Positions 34,458-47,622 of a DNA stretch of 64,000 bases are shown piece after piece. Below the pieces are notes generated by a model. It had not been told where the DNA came from. It made no database searches and was given only the letters and a program-made list of their open reading frames with translations. How positions within the stretch are numbered: the stretch's first letter is position 1; every line of letters starts with the position of its first letter. The DNA lies in contig JAETXT010000005.1 in the NCBI GenBank assembly GCA_019188255.1, forward strand, positions 1,984,001-2,048,000, read 5' to 3'. The position numbers and the translations under genes were made by a program. This DNA is from Verticillium longisporum. Its lineage: Eukaryota; Ascomycota; Sordariomycetes; Glomerellales; Plectosphaerellaceae.

Positions 34458-36496
34458 GTCGAAGGACGCCTGCGTGGACCCTCAAAGGCAAGAAAGGATT
34501 AGAGAGACAGTGTCGATTCGCGTGAGCTGTGGATTCAGAGTCCAGGCGCGGTTTGCTGGGCCCGATATTTTCTGGCAGCCCTCGAGGAAGTGCTCGTGGC
34601 TTTCAGAATGGTAAGACTGCTGATGTTGTGATCCTGGAGCCTTGTCTCGCCAAGTATCGAGTGGGGTAACGCGCGCGAGGCTGGCAGGAGCTGAAGTATA
34701 GAAAGTGAAATCCGACAATGATAGGCTTGTCATGGTGATCAAGATGCATGATGAATGCTGGATAAATGTCATTGGCTCGAGGCTGATGTACATCAACTCT
34801 GTGGTGCACAGAAAGTAAGAGACTGAGAAAACGGTCCCTTGCCATGTCTGATTCAGGAGATCGACAGCTTGCGGACGAACAGACACATGTCCAGCACATA
34901 GAGAGTGTCTAACGGCATGAAGATCTGGTCCCTACGCAGTGGGTGTGGATTGAAGAACGTGGCAAGCAAGCTGTGGTTGCGGCAGGTGGCAGGCAGAGGG
35001 AGCTCAAGCGTCGCAGCAGAAAGGAAGGAGACGTGCCTCAATCTGGGTCTCCCTTCAAACGTGCGCACATAAACTGTTCCCAGCCTCTTCGAAGAAAAAG
35101 AGCGCAAATCACAAGATGCGGCCTGTTCAACGCCATTAGTTTGCCAGCGAGGCAGACCTCGGCCGGGCTTAGCAACTGGCAATATTGACGGCCAAACGGT
35201 TTCATGACGACGACAAGGGCTGAATGTGGCATGCGAACAGACGCCCCGCCCCCATGACTACTTCTTACCATTCAGCTCCCCCGGATTCATCGGATCCTCA
35301 AATGCACCAGAGCTTACCTGCAACACTACCTGCACTGAATCTCGTGTTAGGCAGTGGTCCCAAGACGATCTAGGCATGTCGACGCTATTCGGATTAATCC
35401 ACCACGAGGTTGCGATCAAATATATAGGAAACGCCACCGCTGCGTCATCATGGTAATTGTCAATCCCCATCACGGCAACGACTAAGCTTTTAAAGCTGTT
35501 GACGTTCAAACATAAACGCAAGATCACCACCTATCAGCAGCCGCTGCCTTGGCGGCGATGGCAGGACGTCAGGGATTGCCCCCCTGAAACACCACCAGAG
35601 CCCCTCCCAGCATGAACGAGGCCCGTGGGACCGACGCCTGCGTGTCTGTGCCACACTCAAGAGAACACCTCACTGACCACAAGCTGCCAGGCGCGCCCCT
35701 GCTTCGAAACGAACTCTTTTCTTCTCTTGCCTTCGAGTTTGATGGTTTTCGGCAATCCCGTTGGTCAGGATTGCCTGCCGAGGCCTTTCTTTCCTTTGTG
35801 CGAGTTCCTGATCGCCAGTCCCTGTCTGGGGGAATAACCCTTGCACATGCCTCAGAGGGTGACGTCTCAATGGCTGGAGGCAGACTGTTTCTCACGAGTC
35901 GAATGGGGCTGAAGCACATCTGTGGGCTTCTTCGGTGAAGCGATTGTGGCGGTCAAAGTGTCCTTCCGCTGCTGCGCGTCATCCACTGGGAACAGTCGAT
36001 CTCTGTTCGCCGCTTGGCAGTTTTTTTTATGCGATCCATCCTCGTCTATGAAACTATCTTCAGCAGATTCATCGGGCCTCCCTCAAGTCCAGGACCATTT
36101 CGCTCGCTCGACTTCTGCTAAGAGACCTTGGTGGCTCTGCTCGTCCGCAAGACGCTTGACGCCGTCGTCGCCCAACTTGCCCGTGTCTGGGCCTTGAAGG
36201 ACCCGGACCCGTCGGCGGCGGTGTGCCAGCCCTTCGGACGAAACTGACGCAGCGGCTTAAGATGTGTCTACCTGTCGGGGCCTCGCGAGTGCGGGGCCTT
36301 CCCCCCGATCTATGTGGCAGCTGGACATGACTTAAACGACCCGCCGCCCGCCGTCTGGGCTAGGGGCTGTTGTCTATCGTCATGTAGGCTGGCTGTCGTC
36401 GTGGAGGGTTCGTCGACGAAAGTCATCTTTTGGCGTCACATAGCATCTGCTTTGATTTCAGCGTGTGCTCTCTCTCACAACCATTATACCCTCAAC
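34458..36496. other. intergenic region, no gene recognised
   Basis: Divergent promoters of the NLR-like gene and the RGS gene. Frames here lack domains or plausible starts. A stray third copy of GTTCGCCGCTT is at 36005-36015. Confidence 0.5.
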
Positions 36497-37984
36497 ATGT
36501 CACTCAAGTTCTACAAGACACCAAAGGAAGACCATCCTTGGCGGTCGCCCGTTCAAGATGACACGTGCAGTCGCTACGCTGCGGCAGCCGCCAGGGCGAA
36601 GAAGTGGCTGCCTCCTACATTACGCTTCGAACAAGTCGTCAGGAATCACACCATGCCGGTAGGCGCATGAGCCCCTCCCGCTTCATGGACATCCTGCTCA
36701 CTAGCAACAGCCCTGCTCTTTGAACGACTTTATGGATTACTTGGTCTACGTCGAACAGAACGCCGAGCCCCTGCAGTTTTTTCTCTGGTATTGCGGCTAC
36801 GTCCAGAGCTGGATGGAACTTGACGCCCATGAGCGTGCCCTCGTGCCTCGCTGGGATCCCGCCGACGCTGAGGCCCGCGCCGCTGCGAAGGCTGACGCCG
36901 ATCGCAAGCGTAGGGGGCCCCGTGTCGCCATGTCAGGCCGCTACCGAAGGGCGCGCAACGCCAGCAAGGTCAGCAACATTCTCGAAATATTGGATGCCGA
37001 CGGGGAGGAAAAGGAGGAGAAGGAGCTTCTGGGGTCCGCGAGTCCCGCCTCCTCGAGGCCGTCCAAGAACTTTTCAAGGCCATCGGCGCCCCCCGGTACC
37101 GTTGAGGCCTGGATATCACCTCGTGAGCTTCTCTGTCCGTACTCTCCTTGTCTAGCACACTGACATATCTAGCCCACCAACCTTTCCGTGACGAGGTTAC
37201 ACAAATCCTGACCCACTACGTCGACCCTTCTGCCCCCCGCTCACTGAGCCTTACCATTCAGGATCGCGCTGCCATTGCCGACGCGACAGCTCACACAACC
37301 CACCCGACCTCCCTACTCCCTGCTTTTGAAAAGGCCGACGCCATCCTCCGGGGCCACCTCCACCCAAACTTTATCCGCTCATCCATTGCCAACACAAACA
37401 GCCCAACGACCTACGTCCTGCGCGTGTCCGCTTGGCTCCTGTTGATGCTCGGCTTCAGCGCCGCAGCTGCACTAAACCTCTGCACCGCGCGGTTTGCGCT
37501 GAGCCGGTACTGGCGGATTGCGCCTTTCGCCTTGTGGGCACCCGGCTTCGCGATTCTTGTCGCCGCTGCCGACGGGTTATCAATCTCCCTGTACTTTGCT
37601 GGGAGGCGGCAGCTTCGTCCGTGGGAGGCACAACCCACACCGGCCGAGCTCGAGGACGCGAGCTGGCGCGGCCGCAAGGCGCCCAGGAGGGCTACTGCCG
37701 CGGCATCACCGGCGGGTGACGATCCACTGCGGAAGCCGAGCCTTCGGACGTTTGGTCCAGGTAACGGGTTCCGAAGCGAGTGGTGGGTGCGCGCCTATGC
37801 GAAGACGGGGCTTTGGTGGCGGATCTTTGAGACGACGAGACCCGTCGGCGAAGGGGAGGTCAGAGTTCTGCAGGACGGGGTAGTGATTACCGCGTTCATC
37901 TGGGCATTTGTGCTCGCTGGAGGGTTAGCGGCGGGATCGGTCTTTGTGCCGGCTTTTGATCCGTGGACGATGAAGATGATGTGA
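36497..37984 (+). CDS. Rax1-type RGS-domain membrane protein
   Basis: Layout of the fungal Rax1/RgsB group: an N-terminal RGS domain and C-terminal transmembrane helices. Start MSLKFYKTPKEDHPW at 36497. Exons 36497-36658, 36711-37122 and 37173-37984; both junctions keep the frame (NHTMP-PCSLNDF and AWISP-PHQPFRDEV). The RGS-type helix SLNDFMDYLVYVEQNAEPLQFFLWY opens exon 2, and a long charged insert (about residues 100-165) splits the domain. Three hydrophobic segments follow: around VLRVSAWLLLMLGF, FALWAPGFAILVAAADG, and near the end VVITAFIWAFVLAGGL. Members act in polarity or G-protein signalling at the cell surface; the precise role here is inferred. Confidence 0.8.
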
Positions 37985-40768
37985 ATGACTGCGGAGGCTA
38001 TAGTAGTAATAATATGCTATAATGTTAAGTTTAGCAGCAGATCATCGAGGCATCAACAGAGATCCCCACATCTCTTCTCCACCAAAGGGGCATTCGGAAA
38101 CTTTACTTGATACTCCGAACGGAGCCGCGATGCAAGGGATGGGTTGTCTTCGCTAATAGAGAGGGTCATTAATCCGGAACTGTTGCAACGTGGAGCAGTT
38201 GATATCATGACTTGAATGTATGCGATATGAGAAATTTCAAGTATAGAAACAGTGAATTGATAGAAATATCTGTAGGATTCAGGCAGTTAGAATAGCCTTA
38301 GACTTGAGAGTCAGCCGTAGACGTTTTGAGAACCCTTGCGGATTGGGCCATCTGTCGTATCATGGAAGGTTTGCGTGACCGACTCAGTCATTCCACTCGG
38401 CTGAAACGAATATTACTGCTCGATGGTTCTCTGATCTTGTTGTCGTGATATATTGAGCACCTCGTACCTCGCACAAAAAACATGAAGTTTTGGGACGCAT
38501 CTACTTCGTGTGGTTCGGACAAGACAGACAGTGGAGGAGAGATGCAGCTCACATGGCACAGCGCAGGCGTCCTCGCACTTTGTCAGCGCAGCGGCAAGCG
38601 CTTTACGACGACATAATCAACCGAGAGAGATACAATGCACAGACAACGCAAGGCTTGCTCAGGCAGACTTCGGATCCATGGTGTATCCATACACAGAGCC
38701 TGCAGCCAGACGGGCGCAGGTACTCTGCCTGAGTCGTCTGCGGTGCGAGCCGCCCAGTGGGCTAGCTGCAGTGCTCAGCCAGGCTCTTTTCAGCGCCCGC
38801 AGACTCCGGAGGGGCGTGTAAAATCGCTGGGCACATGTATTTCGGGAGCTGGAAAGCCAAGGCCATGTGTGACCTATAGATATGCTGCTCGTCGTCAATT
38901 GCGGGCGCTGGATATGAATGACCAGGTAAGCGATGGTGGTGACCTCGGAATGACTTCACGACAAGGTCAACACCAAAATGTCAGAAGCGTCATTCGGAGT
39001 AGAAGTTCGGAATATGGAGAGAGGACGCCACATGGGATGCCTACAGGCCAAACAGGCCGTCACGTGGGGCTGGGGCTGGGGCTGGAACAGCTTCGTCGCC
39101 GCCCTCATGAGACGAGACCAGTTCGATTCGTGGGCAGGCGTCTTGTTGCGTGTCGACAACCTCCGCGGCGACCTCGTGGGCACCTCCCAAGGCCTCCGTG
39201 TTGGTTGTGCTCCCAGGCTGTTCCGAGACGGGGGCCAGCGCGCGCTGCAGAAAATGGGTCGACAGCTCGCGTGCGCCGGCCATTGATGGGCCGCGGGTCA
39301 AATGAGGGTGGGACGCCGTGCGGGCGTCCGGGGATCATCCTGCGCGTGCCAGGCTGCCGGTTCCCACCACTTTGCGCGCCATCCAGGCCATGTTGCGGGC
39401 GCTCTTCTGCACCGCTACGGCGTGTGATTTGTCCGTTGGTGAGTCCGGAGGGGAAATCGGTTCGCTGTTCTGAGGGGAATGCGGTCCTAGCCGATGCTGT
39501 GACTTTGTCTGCCTGGGTCCGGGGCCACAGGACATGGCTCGATGGTGCGAACTCGTCGACAGATGGCGCGGAGGAAGGGAATCTCCGGACCTGCCTCATG
39601 CCAGGTCAGTATACCAAGAACTGATGTCAGAAAGCTCCAATGCCGTGGGGGATCTGTGATCTCTTGTATTGGGGGGTCGGATCAGGGACCCCACTGTACG
39701 TAGGTACCCACGCAGTGCCGTCTGAATAGAAAAGAATAGATGTACTGTTGAAGTACTGAGGGGCTGGCATAGCAATAGGTTGGCTTCCTGGTGTCTTCGA
39801 CCCCCGCGCTCCTCACGGCCAAAAACGAGGAGGAATAAAAAAGCTTTGCGACACTAGCGTTTGCCAAGAAGACCCAGCGAGCGGTCTCCCGCATGCCTCG
39901 ACAGAAGGGAGGGGGGAGATGCCAGGGCAGGACGAGTCGGGCATGTCGCAGTGCATCCATCCTTCGAAACCCACAGGGTACATGGCAGTACATGACGGGG
40001 TACATGCTGTGCCTGAGCATGCGGGCAGGCAAAAGACGCACAATGCGGACAGAAAACACGCAGTAAACCGAGGCAGATGGAATGTTGAATTGCCGAAAAT
40101 CTTCTTGGAAGAAAGCCCAACGAGATGGCACGACGTGGCTTGCCAGACCAGGTGTGTTGCCTTAATGTAGGTAGGTACCTCGAGGCAAGCACCTACCTAA
40201 GTACCTTGCCGTGAAGATGGTCGGGCAGGTGCAACGCAAGGTGGAGAGCAGGAACATCGGAAGCCAGCTCTTGCCGACCTCCACTAAATAGTCAAGTCTC
40301 ACCTTATCTTGTCCCCCACCCAGGCCAATCAACCCCCCGAAGACCTTGCCAGCTACCTTCGCCCCAGAGAGGATAAGGCCCACCACCACCTCCTCGCATC
40401 TGGTCTGGTCTGGTGTCATGGTCATGTCCCTCCTCGCCGCAGCACCCTACAACGACTCACGAGGTCCTCATATTCATCTTGTCAACTCTCACTGCGACCT
40501 GCTGCTGCTGCTGCTGCTGGAGACTCCCGACAGATCCAAGTTGTCTTCTTCGAGTCGAACAGCAACTATACGTCTGTGTCTCTTCAAAACGCCTCCTCGC
40601 CCTACCAAGACTCTTCATCTCACGCACGCCCCCTTGCATCGACTCACGACACCCAGGCACCTTTCGTCACAAAGGCGCACCACAAGTGCGCTCGTATCTC
40701 CCCAGCCTCGAGCTGAAGCAACCTGCCCTCAGTGATGCAGGTCCCGCGACAGCCGCGGCAGCGTTAAG
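37985..40768. other. intergenic region, no gene recognised
   Basis: About 2.8 kb. The longest frame (38635-39624) has Arg/Gly/Pro-rich composition without a domain and is not credited. It holds an inverted repeat near 40168-40199. The end should be the kinase-like gene leader, with a CTG-rich stretch at 40500-40520. Confidence 0.5.
40168..40199. repeat. inverted repeat of TAGGTAGGT arms
   Basis: TAGGTAGGT at 40168-40176 and its exact reverse complement ACCTACCTA at 40191-40199, with a GGTACCT core. Same motif family as at 3390-3410. Confidence 0.75.
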
Positions 40769-42666
40769 ATGGTTCAATGGTGGGATCCCGCCAAAATCGA
40801 GGCCACTGTCACCCGACAGTTTGTCTGTCAGCACCTCGCTGCGAGCGACGTTGAGCGTCTGGATCGCTCTCTGACCTTTGGGGAGACCTGACTGACGGCA
40901 CCTACTGGGAATGGATCGATACCAAGGCCAAATGCATCTTCCTCATCCTTGTCGACCTGAAGATGCCCAGTCAGATCTTTGGCATCATTGACAACTCGTG
41001 GGATGACCACGACCTTCCGATATCGCAGGAGCAGGTCGACCAGCTCGCGCAGGCGGCAAATCGCTCCGGCCGGGTTGACCGCAGGTTCTTCCAACGCCAA
41101 TTCCATTACCTCATCAAACCGCTGCAAAGAGGAGACCACACTGTCTTTACGAATCATGAAGTTGTGCCGCTCGAGGTCATCGATCGACGAGCAGGCCTCG
41201 CTAGCAGTCACACCATTGACAAGGTTGTGTTGCCCAACTGCCCGGGCCAAGTCTTCTGCCGGCGCCGGATTCCTCTCGGCAATAGTCTCGGCAGCCTGAC
41301 GCCGGTCGACTTTGAGGAAGCCGTGAACAGCATCAGGGGCATCCAAAACCAACATCTGGTGTCCTGCCACGCATCATACACACATAACGGAGCCGGTTAC
41401 GTTCTCTTCACGCCCGCCACTGACACAACGATGAAGTCGTTTCTTGGCAACACACCTTCCATCTTCAAAAACCAGTCCAAGAAGGACCGCTGGCGACTTT
41501 TCACGACCTGGTTACTTTGCCTCGTTGTCACGTTGGCGTATATCCATGGCCGGGGACTCTCGCATGGCAACATTAAGTTGACAACCTTCCTCTTCACGAG
41601 CCAACTTCACATCTTTTACTCTGACTTCACACGGCTCCATGCTGAGGCACTGTCAGGACAGGCGGACAGGAGCGCCTTCGACCGCGAGTCGTACGACTAT
41701 GCGGCCCCGGAACAGTGGTTTCGCCCGACCACTGGGCCGACCAGTCCCGGCGGGCGCAAGGCGACCTTGTCCATGTCGGTCTCGCCAGAGTCGCATACGA
41801 GTTTCTCCATATCTCGCAGTGATAACCCGAATAACCCCAACTCGATGCTTCAATCTCCCAATCCACATCTGAATCCGCAAGCAGCCGACATCTTCTCACT
41901 CGGATGTGTTCTGCTCGAGATGGTAGGTTTCATTCTGAAAAAGAGCACAAAATCTTTCGCGACGCACCGGGCATCGAAGAACAAGACAGCAGGCCGTGGG
42001 GGTGCAGTTCCGGACTCATCTTTCCATAAAAACCTCGGCCAAGTGGAATCTTGGATGACGATACTTGCCAAAGAAGCCTCCAAGAAAACGTCCGAGAGTG
42101 ACGGCGCCGCGGTCCTCCGCGGCGTGGTGCCCATGCTGCACATTATCGCCTGTATGCTCTCAGCGAATCCGATCGATCGACCACCGGCGGACGAAATCCA
42201 GCATCGGGTTTACCAGATTCTGACACAGAACGCTGGCATCACTGAGCCGCACTGCGTCCATCGCTATGGCGGTTGGGATCTCGGATTCAACCACCTGCGC
42301 ATTCAGTCGCCGACGCCAGGGTTTGAAGGAGGATTGATGCCGCATCGTCAAAACACATCAGCCTCGCGGTCCAGTCGAGACAGCGAGAGCTTCAGCGGGC
42401 GACGACTAGGCCACTCCCGGACCAACAGCAGCGGCGCCCTGTCGGAAAACAGCCAGGCCAGCAGCTCAGCAAGCAGCGATAGGGGAGGTCAGGAAATCGA
42501 GCTCGGGTCGAGCGCGGGCTCCATGTCCGTGTCGGGGTCTGGATTCGCCGCGTTGAGGAATATTCGCGTGCCTCAGGTGAGGTCACCCGGGAAATGGCAG
42601 GCTTCTCCAACCGCGGGGTCGCCGTCAATGTACACAGGGCAGGGTGGGCAGGCGTCGGTGTACTGA
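40769..42666 (+). CDS. protein kinase-like protein, probable pseudokinase
   Basis: Start MVQWWDPAKIEATVTRQF at 40769. About 630 residues. An N-terminal helical region leads into a kinase-like fold: SHGNIKLTTFLF at the catalytic-loop place, YSDFTRLHAEA at the DFG place, DYAAPEQWF (APE), and ADIFSLGCVLLEM (subdomain IX). The catalytic Asp of HRD is replaced (SHGN), DFG reads SDFT, and no VAxK lysine is evident, so phosphotransfer is unlikely. The C-terminal 130 residues are Ser-rich and disordered, ending TGQGGQASVY. The frame slips at about 40878-40886: LTFG continues as DLTDGTYWEWID only if one base is added in GGGGA. I treat this as a sequence fault. Confidence 0.75.
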
Positions 42667-43790
42667 CTGGTAATCAGAAGGAGTGACGATGACGATCATG
42701 ACTGTCGCCTGCGACGCTGGGACGAAACTTTCCATGTGTATGATGAGACTGGGTCATCTGGCGCAATAATGAATGGGCAGCAAGGCGTTACATTCTCTCG
42801 ATGAAGGCATGCACTACGGGATTGCGAAGGAGATGATGGTTTCGGTAGGATATCTGAACTTTGGTCGAGCGTTTTGCACGAAGGGCGGCACTATTTAAAG
42901 ACTTCCCACAATGCACTGTGGTCAGCTCGGGGGAGACGCTGCTCTTATGTGACCTGTTGCAGCACCCTGTCATGTTTGACCTTGGGATCGTGTCCATGGG
43001 ATGGCACGATTCGCAGCAGTTGTTACGTGACGGCGATGCATCGAATGGGGAGGTTTCTCATGACAAACGGAAAACCAATGAGCTGCGCGTAGAAGTCTAA
43101 ATGCGGCCGTGTGCGTCGAGGTAGGCACACAAGGTTTGCCAAACGCCTGTATGCCTCGCAGACCCGACCCCAGGTTGTTCCCCGGATAGACTCCCGTCGT
43201 CCGCACAGCCGCCTCCACGTTGGAGACGTCAAATGCGGGCAAGCGACTTTGGCCCAGTGGCTTTGAGAGTGGAAATGTCGGGGGCGCCTGCAAGGAAAGC
43301 CAGCCACATGCCCAATTCATCAAGTCATCTGGCGGTCGTGAAGCCCCGATGCAGCACAAAAGGGGATACGATTCACGGAGATGAGCTGAGATTGGCTAGG
43401 TTGCTTTCTCGACGACTGGTGAGTCTCGTGTCTTGATATTTCCCAGCGATAGTCGTCCACAACGTTTATCGTTTGATGGTTGATGGTCCGTGTGTTGACA
43501 GGTACATGCACTGACGCCGAACTTTTGTGGTCCGTCAAGTACATGTCATCACATCACCAAGGGGGAACAGAGCCGCGGACCCACACGGGTTTCTCGGAGG
43601 AGGCGCTTCCACGTACATCATTCTTGCCCTGTGCACTCCCAGACTCGAGATTCCCAGTTCCTTTCCAACAACATACGCTGTCCATCTTCCGACCCCTTCC
43701 TCTTCTGAGCCCTCTCAGGTGTCGCAATCTGCCACGGAGACGAACCGCTCAATGATTGCCTAACCAGCCCTCGATTGCGCGCTCCTCAGC
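42667..43790. other. intergenic region, no gene recognised
   Basis: 3' region of the kinase-like gene and promoter/leader of the transporter. Nothing coding seen. Confidence 0.5.
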
Positions 43791-43910
43791 ATGCCTCATT
43801 CGTCGCAAGCTCCGCTCATCTCGGACCGGCAGGACCGGGAGCGGGACGACAGACGAGATGACGACGATGAAGAGCTACTCCGCCGGGACGACTACTACGA
43901 TGATGGCGAT

Positions 43911-43947
<37 letters not shown>

Positions 43948-45574
43948 AGCATACCCTCCCCCCGCCGATCAAGACCACAGGCGTGCAGGCCAGCCTGTTC
44001 ATCTGGCTGCTGACGTTTGCCGCCGGCATCAGCGGCCTGCTTTTTGGCTGTACGTTGCTTTGCCTGCCCCTTGTCGAGATATGCTTCTTGCGTGCTAACT
44101 ACCTGGCCAAGACGACACGGGCGTAATCTCAGCAACTCTCGTCTCCATCGACAGCTCTCTCTCGAACCGCGAACTCACATCCTTCGACAAATCCATCATC
44201 ACGTCAAGCACGGCCCTATTCGCCCTTATCGTCTCCCCTTTCTCCTCGGTCGTGGCCGACGCCCTCGGTCGCCGCCGTGTCATTCTCCTCGCCGACTTTC
44301 TCTTCGTCCTCGGCGCCCTCCTCCAAGCTGGCGCTCACACCGTCACCTTCATGGTCTTTGGCCGCGCCGTCGTTGGTGCGGCTGTCGGCGCGGCGAGCTT
44401 CGTCGTGCCGCTTTACATTGCCGAGATCGCCCCTGCCACCCACCGTGGCCGCCTCGTCACGACCAACGTCCTCTTCATCACTCTCGGTCAGGTCATCGCC
44501 TACGTCGTCGGATGGGGGTTCTCCGTCTACGGCGATAAAAATACTGCCTGGCGCTGGATGGTCGGACTAGGTGCCGTGCCTGCGGCGGTGCAGATGGCTG
44601 TTGTCATGTACATGCCCGAGACGCCACGCTGGCTCGTCATGGTCGGGCGTTCGGCGCTCGCGAAGCGTGTTGTGCACCGGGTTGCCGGCGGCCGACCCTC
44701 GGCCATGCGTGACGCAGAGGCCGTGGTTCAAGAGATTGTGATTGAGATCCGTTCTGAGCGGGAGGTCATGCGTCGCGGGGGCTCACCGCGTCTCGAGTGG
44801 TGGGGGGGATGGCAGGAGATGCTGGCCGTCGGACGCAACAGGCGGGCACTGGCCATTGCTTGCCTGCTGCAGGGCCTGCAGCAGCTGTGCGGCTTCAACT
44901 CCCTCATGTACTTTTCAGCGACCATCTTCCGGCTCGTCGGCTTCCACACGCCGACGTTGACGGCCCTCAGCGTGGCCGTGACGAACTTTGTCTTCACCAT
45001 GGCGGCATTGTTCCTCATTGTCAAGATTGGCAGACGTCGCATTATGCTCTACTCGCTGCCGTTCATGATTGCGGGTCTGCTGCTCGCGGCGTACGGCTTC
45101 TCGTTCCTCGACCTGGCTCCGTCGACATCGGCATCGACCGCGGGCGATGCACCCCCACCGGACGCAGGCGACCCCGGCAGCACTCCCTCCGTACCCGGCG
45201 GAGGCGAAGACGAGGGCGCCTCGACGTCTCACGGTGCAGCTCTCATGATCCTCGTCAGCATCATGATATATGTAGCCGCCTACGCCATCGGCCTCGGCAA
45301 CGTGCCCTGGATGCAGAGCGAGCTCTTCCCGCTGGCCGTGCGGTCCATCGGCAGCGGTGTCGCGACGTCGACCAACTGGGCGGCCAATTTCGTCGTCGGC
45401 TTGACGTTTCTGCCGCTCATGGACATTTTGACGCCGCCATGGACTTTCACGCTCTACGCCCTACTTTGCACCATAGGCTATGCCCTTGTCTGGCGTATAT
45501 ACCCCGAGACGGCAGGGTTGAGTCTTGAAGAGGCGACGGGGCTGTTGGATAATGGATGGGGAGTACGCAGGTGA
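43791..45574 (+). CDS. sugar transporter family, myo-inositol (Itr1)-like
   Basis: Twelve-helix MFS transporter of the sugar porter family in the plasma membrane; proton-coupled myo-inositol uptake is the best guess. Start MPHSSQAPLISDRQDRERD at 43791. Exons 43791-44049 and 44112-45574, joined as FGYDTGVIS. Family motifs: GLLFGYDTGVIS in helix 1, DALGRRRVILLAD between helices 2 and 3, PLYIAEIAPATHRG, PETPRWLV, QQLCGFNSLMYFS, GLGNVPWMQSELFP and YPETAGLSLEEA. The ELFP/NWAANFVVGLTF region is like Itr1. An acidic N-terminal tail contains a pure Asp-Ala repeat. The loop between helices 9 and 10 is expanded with Ser/Pro/Asp. Confidence 0.88.
43908..43950 (+). repeat. GCCGAC microsatellite (Asp-Ala)n
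   Basis: Six tandem GACGCC units coding DADADADADAD in the cytosolic N-terminus of the transporter. Confidence 0.85.
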
Positions 45575-46604
45575 AGAGTTTTTTGGGTACAATAATCACG
45601 ACTCCATGAATTATACGTTATTTGAGCATGTACATGCTCGGGTTTGGGTTTGAAAGTTGTACTCCGTTTTGCGATGATGATTGACTCGTGGTCATGAATT
45701 CTGGACGTGAATTGGTCTGTGTTGTTTTCGTACCAGTAGAACTGGGTTGCCACCATGACGACTATAGCGAACCGCATATAGCCAAACCGTTGGAATGGTG
45801 CGGCCCATGGCGGCTGTTGAACGGCCATCGAATCGCCAGCCGAAAACAAAAAAACCTAATTCCTCACAAATGCGACGTCGTAGACAAGCTGTGGTCTGAG
45901 CGGGCCGGTTGACTTTCTGTCAGACCGATTCGGAATGGGAGTCACATCGTGCCATCAGAGTTTTGAAGTTCGATCATTCCCTCATCAGAGTTTCAAGCTG
46001 CAGGACGGGATTCCCCTGCCGCCAGCCGACTGACGTCAACGGAGCGAGCTGTGAAGGCGCGAGTCGTGATGCGCCAGAACCCTGCTGTCAGCTGATTGGC
46101 GACCAGGGACTTCAACGTCACGATTCATCTATCTGTGGTTTTGATTGGATTTTGCCCGTCGCCGGCCGCAGCATTTTGAAATGTTTATTGTGAACTTGTT
46201 TTTTTGGATATCGGTACGGGCCTCGAAAATTCTCGTCGGTTCTTCGTCCTCCCCACCGCCGCCCACTTGCCGATTTGAGGCCCCAGGACTTGAAGACGCG
46301 GCAACTGTCGGCCTCTAGTGGAGTGAAGGAGATGGGAGGGGGAGAAAAATCAATGCGAAAGGGTCCAGACCTCTGTGTGCGTGCCCGAGTCCCCAGCGGA
46401 CTGGGATTCAATGCCCACCGAGAAAAGACGTTCCCATTGTTCGACTGGAGTGGCAGGCTAGGGCTGCAGATTGCAACATGCACCATGTGGCACCACCAGC
46501 GACTTAGCTTTCTTTCCTCCCCCTACCTCAGGTTGTGGGTAGGTACCCTCGCTCTTGTCTTTACCTCTTTAGCCGGGCTGGAGTACCGAAGATCGGCAGT
46601 GCTA
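45575..46604. other. intergenic region, no gene recognised
   Basis: Runs from the transporter stop to the first base of the AT-rich element. A TAGGTACCC motif is at about 46540. Confidence 0.5.
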
Positions 46605-47523
46605 CACCCCGACTAAATAAGTTAAATATAGATATCGGATTTAGTTATTTAGTCCGCTGAATTCGATGGATTTAGTTATTTAGTTCTATTTATAAATATC
46701 TAACTTATTTAGTTAGTAATAAAGCTATTACGATAGTTATTAGCCTACTTAAGACTTAGATTCTATAATATTAAGACGATTCGCTATTATCGAGCTTTAA
46801 TATAACCCTCCTAGCTAAATTGCTCCTTAACGAAGCTAGTTATTAAAGTATTAAAGCTCTTCTAGTATATCTAAAGCTATTCCTAACCTCTATAACGTTA
46901 GAGTTAGCTTTGAGAGGCTAAATGCCCTTTTATAGTCTATTAATATTGTAAATATTATTAAGATATTAAGGGTGAATTTATTAATAGTAGGATATACCTT
47001 TTAGTAGTTTAATTATTAAATAATAGGGTCCTTAATAGTAGAGTCCTATAAGAGATTAAAGCTAAGATATTTATTAAGCTTAGAATTAAATACTAGAACT
47101 CTCTAATACCTACTCTATACCTAATCGTCGAAGCTTATCGGGGGCGCTATAAGCTAAAGGTCCTATAGCTATTTAAAGCTACTTTAATTATAATCTCTTT
47201 AAAGATTCGAGGACGATATAGAAGGAGAGTAATATTAATATTCCTACTATTAATAGAGGCCCTACTATATATAATAAAGCTATATAAGCTACTCCGGGCT
47301 TAATTATTATATTTAAAGCTATTAATATTTAAAGCTAGGATAGAGGATTATAATAGCTATATAGAGAAGGGACTCCCTAAGCTTTATATAATATTAATTT
47401 AACTTCTATTATATATTAATAATAGATAGATAGAAATAGTAATATAAATCTTTAATAAAAGCTTTAAAGTATTATAATATATTTATATATTTATTTTAAA
47501 TATATTCTAGAAGTATTTAATTA

Positions 47524-47566
47524 ACGTACATGTACAGTGAGTGGGCCAGTACAGTGAGTGGACCAC
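47524..47566 (+). repeat. Fot1/Pogo-type element, left terminal inverted repeat
   Basis: 43 bp; matches 49339-49381 in reverse complement with one mismatch (T/C at the tenth base). Confidence 0.9.
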
Positions 47567-47622
47567 TTTCGCGTCATTCTCCAAACTTCAACATTCCACC
47601 TTACTTTTCTCTACAACCAGTC

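Noticed and set aside
36005..36015. Third copy of the LINE target sequence GTTCGCCGCTT
   Set aside because: No LINE end or tail next to it; chance recurrence or a common local word.
38635..39624. 329-residue plus-strand frame in the 38-40 kb gap
   Set aside because: Arg/Pro/Gly-rich, no domain, no conserved-looking block and several competing frames; treated as chance.
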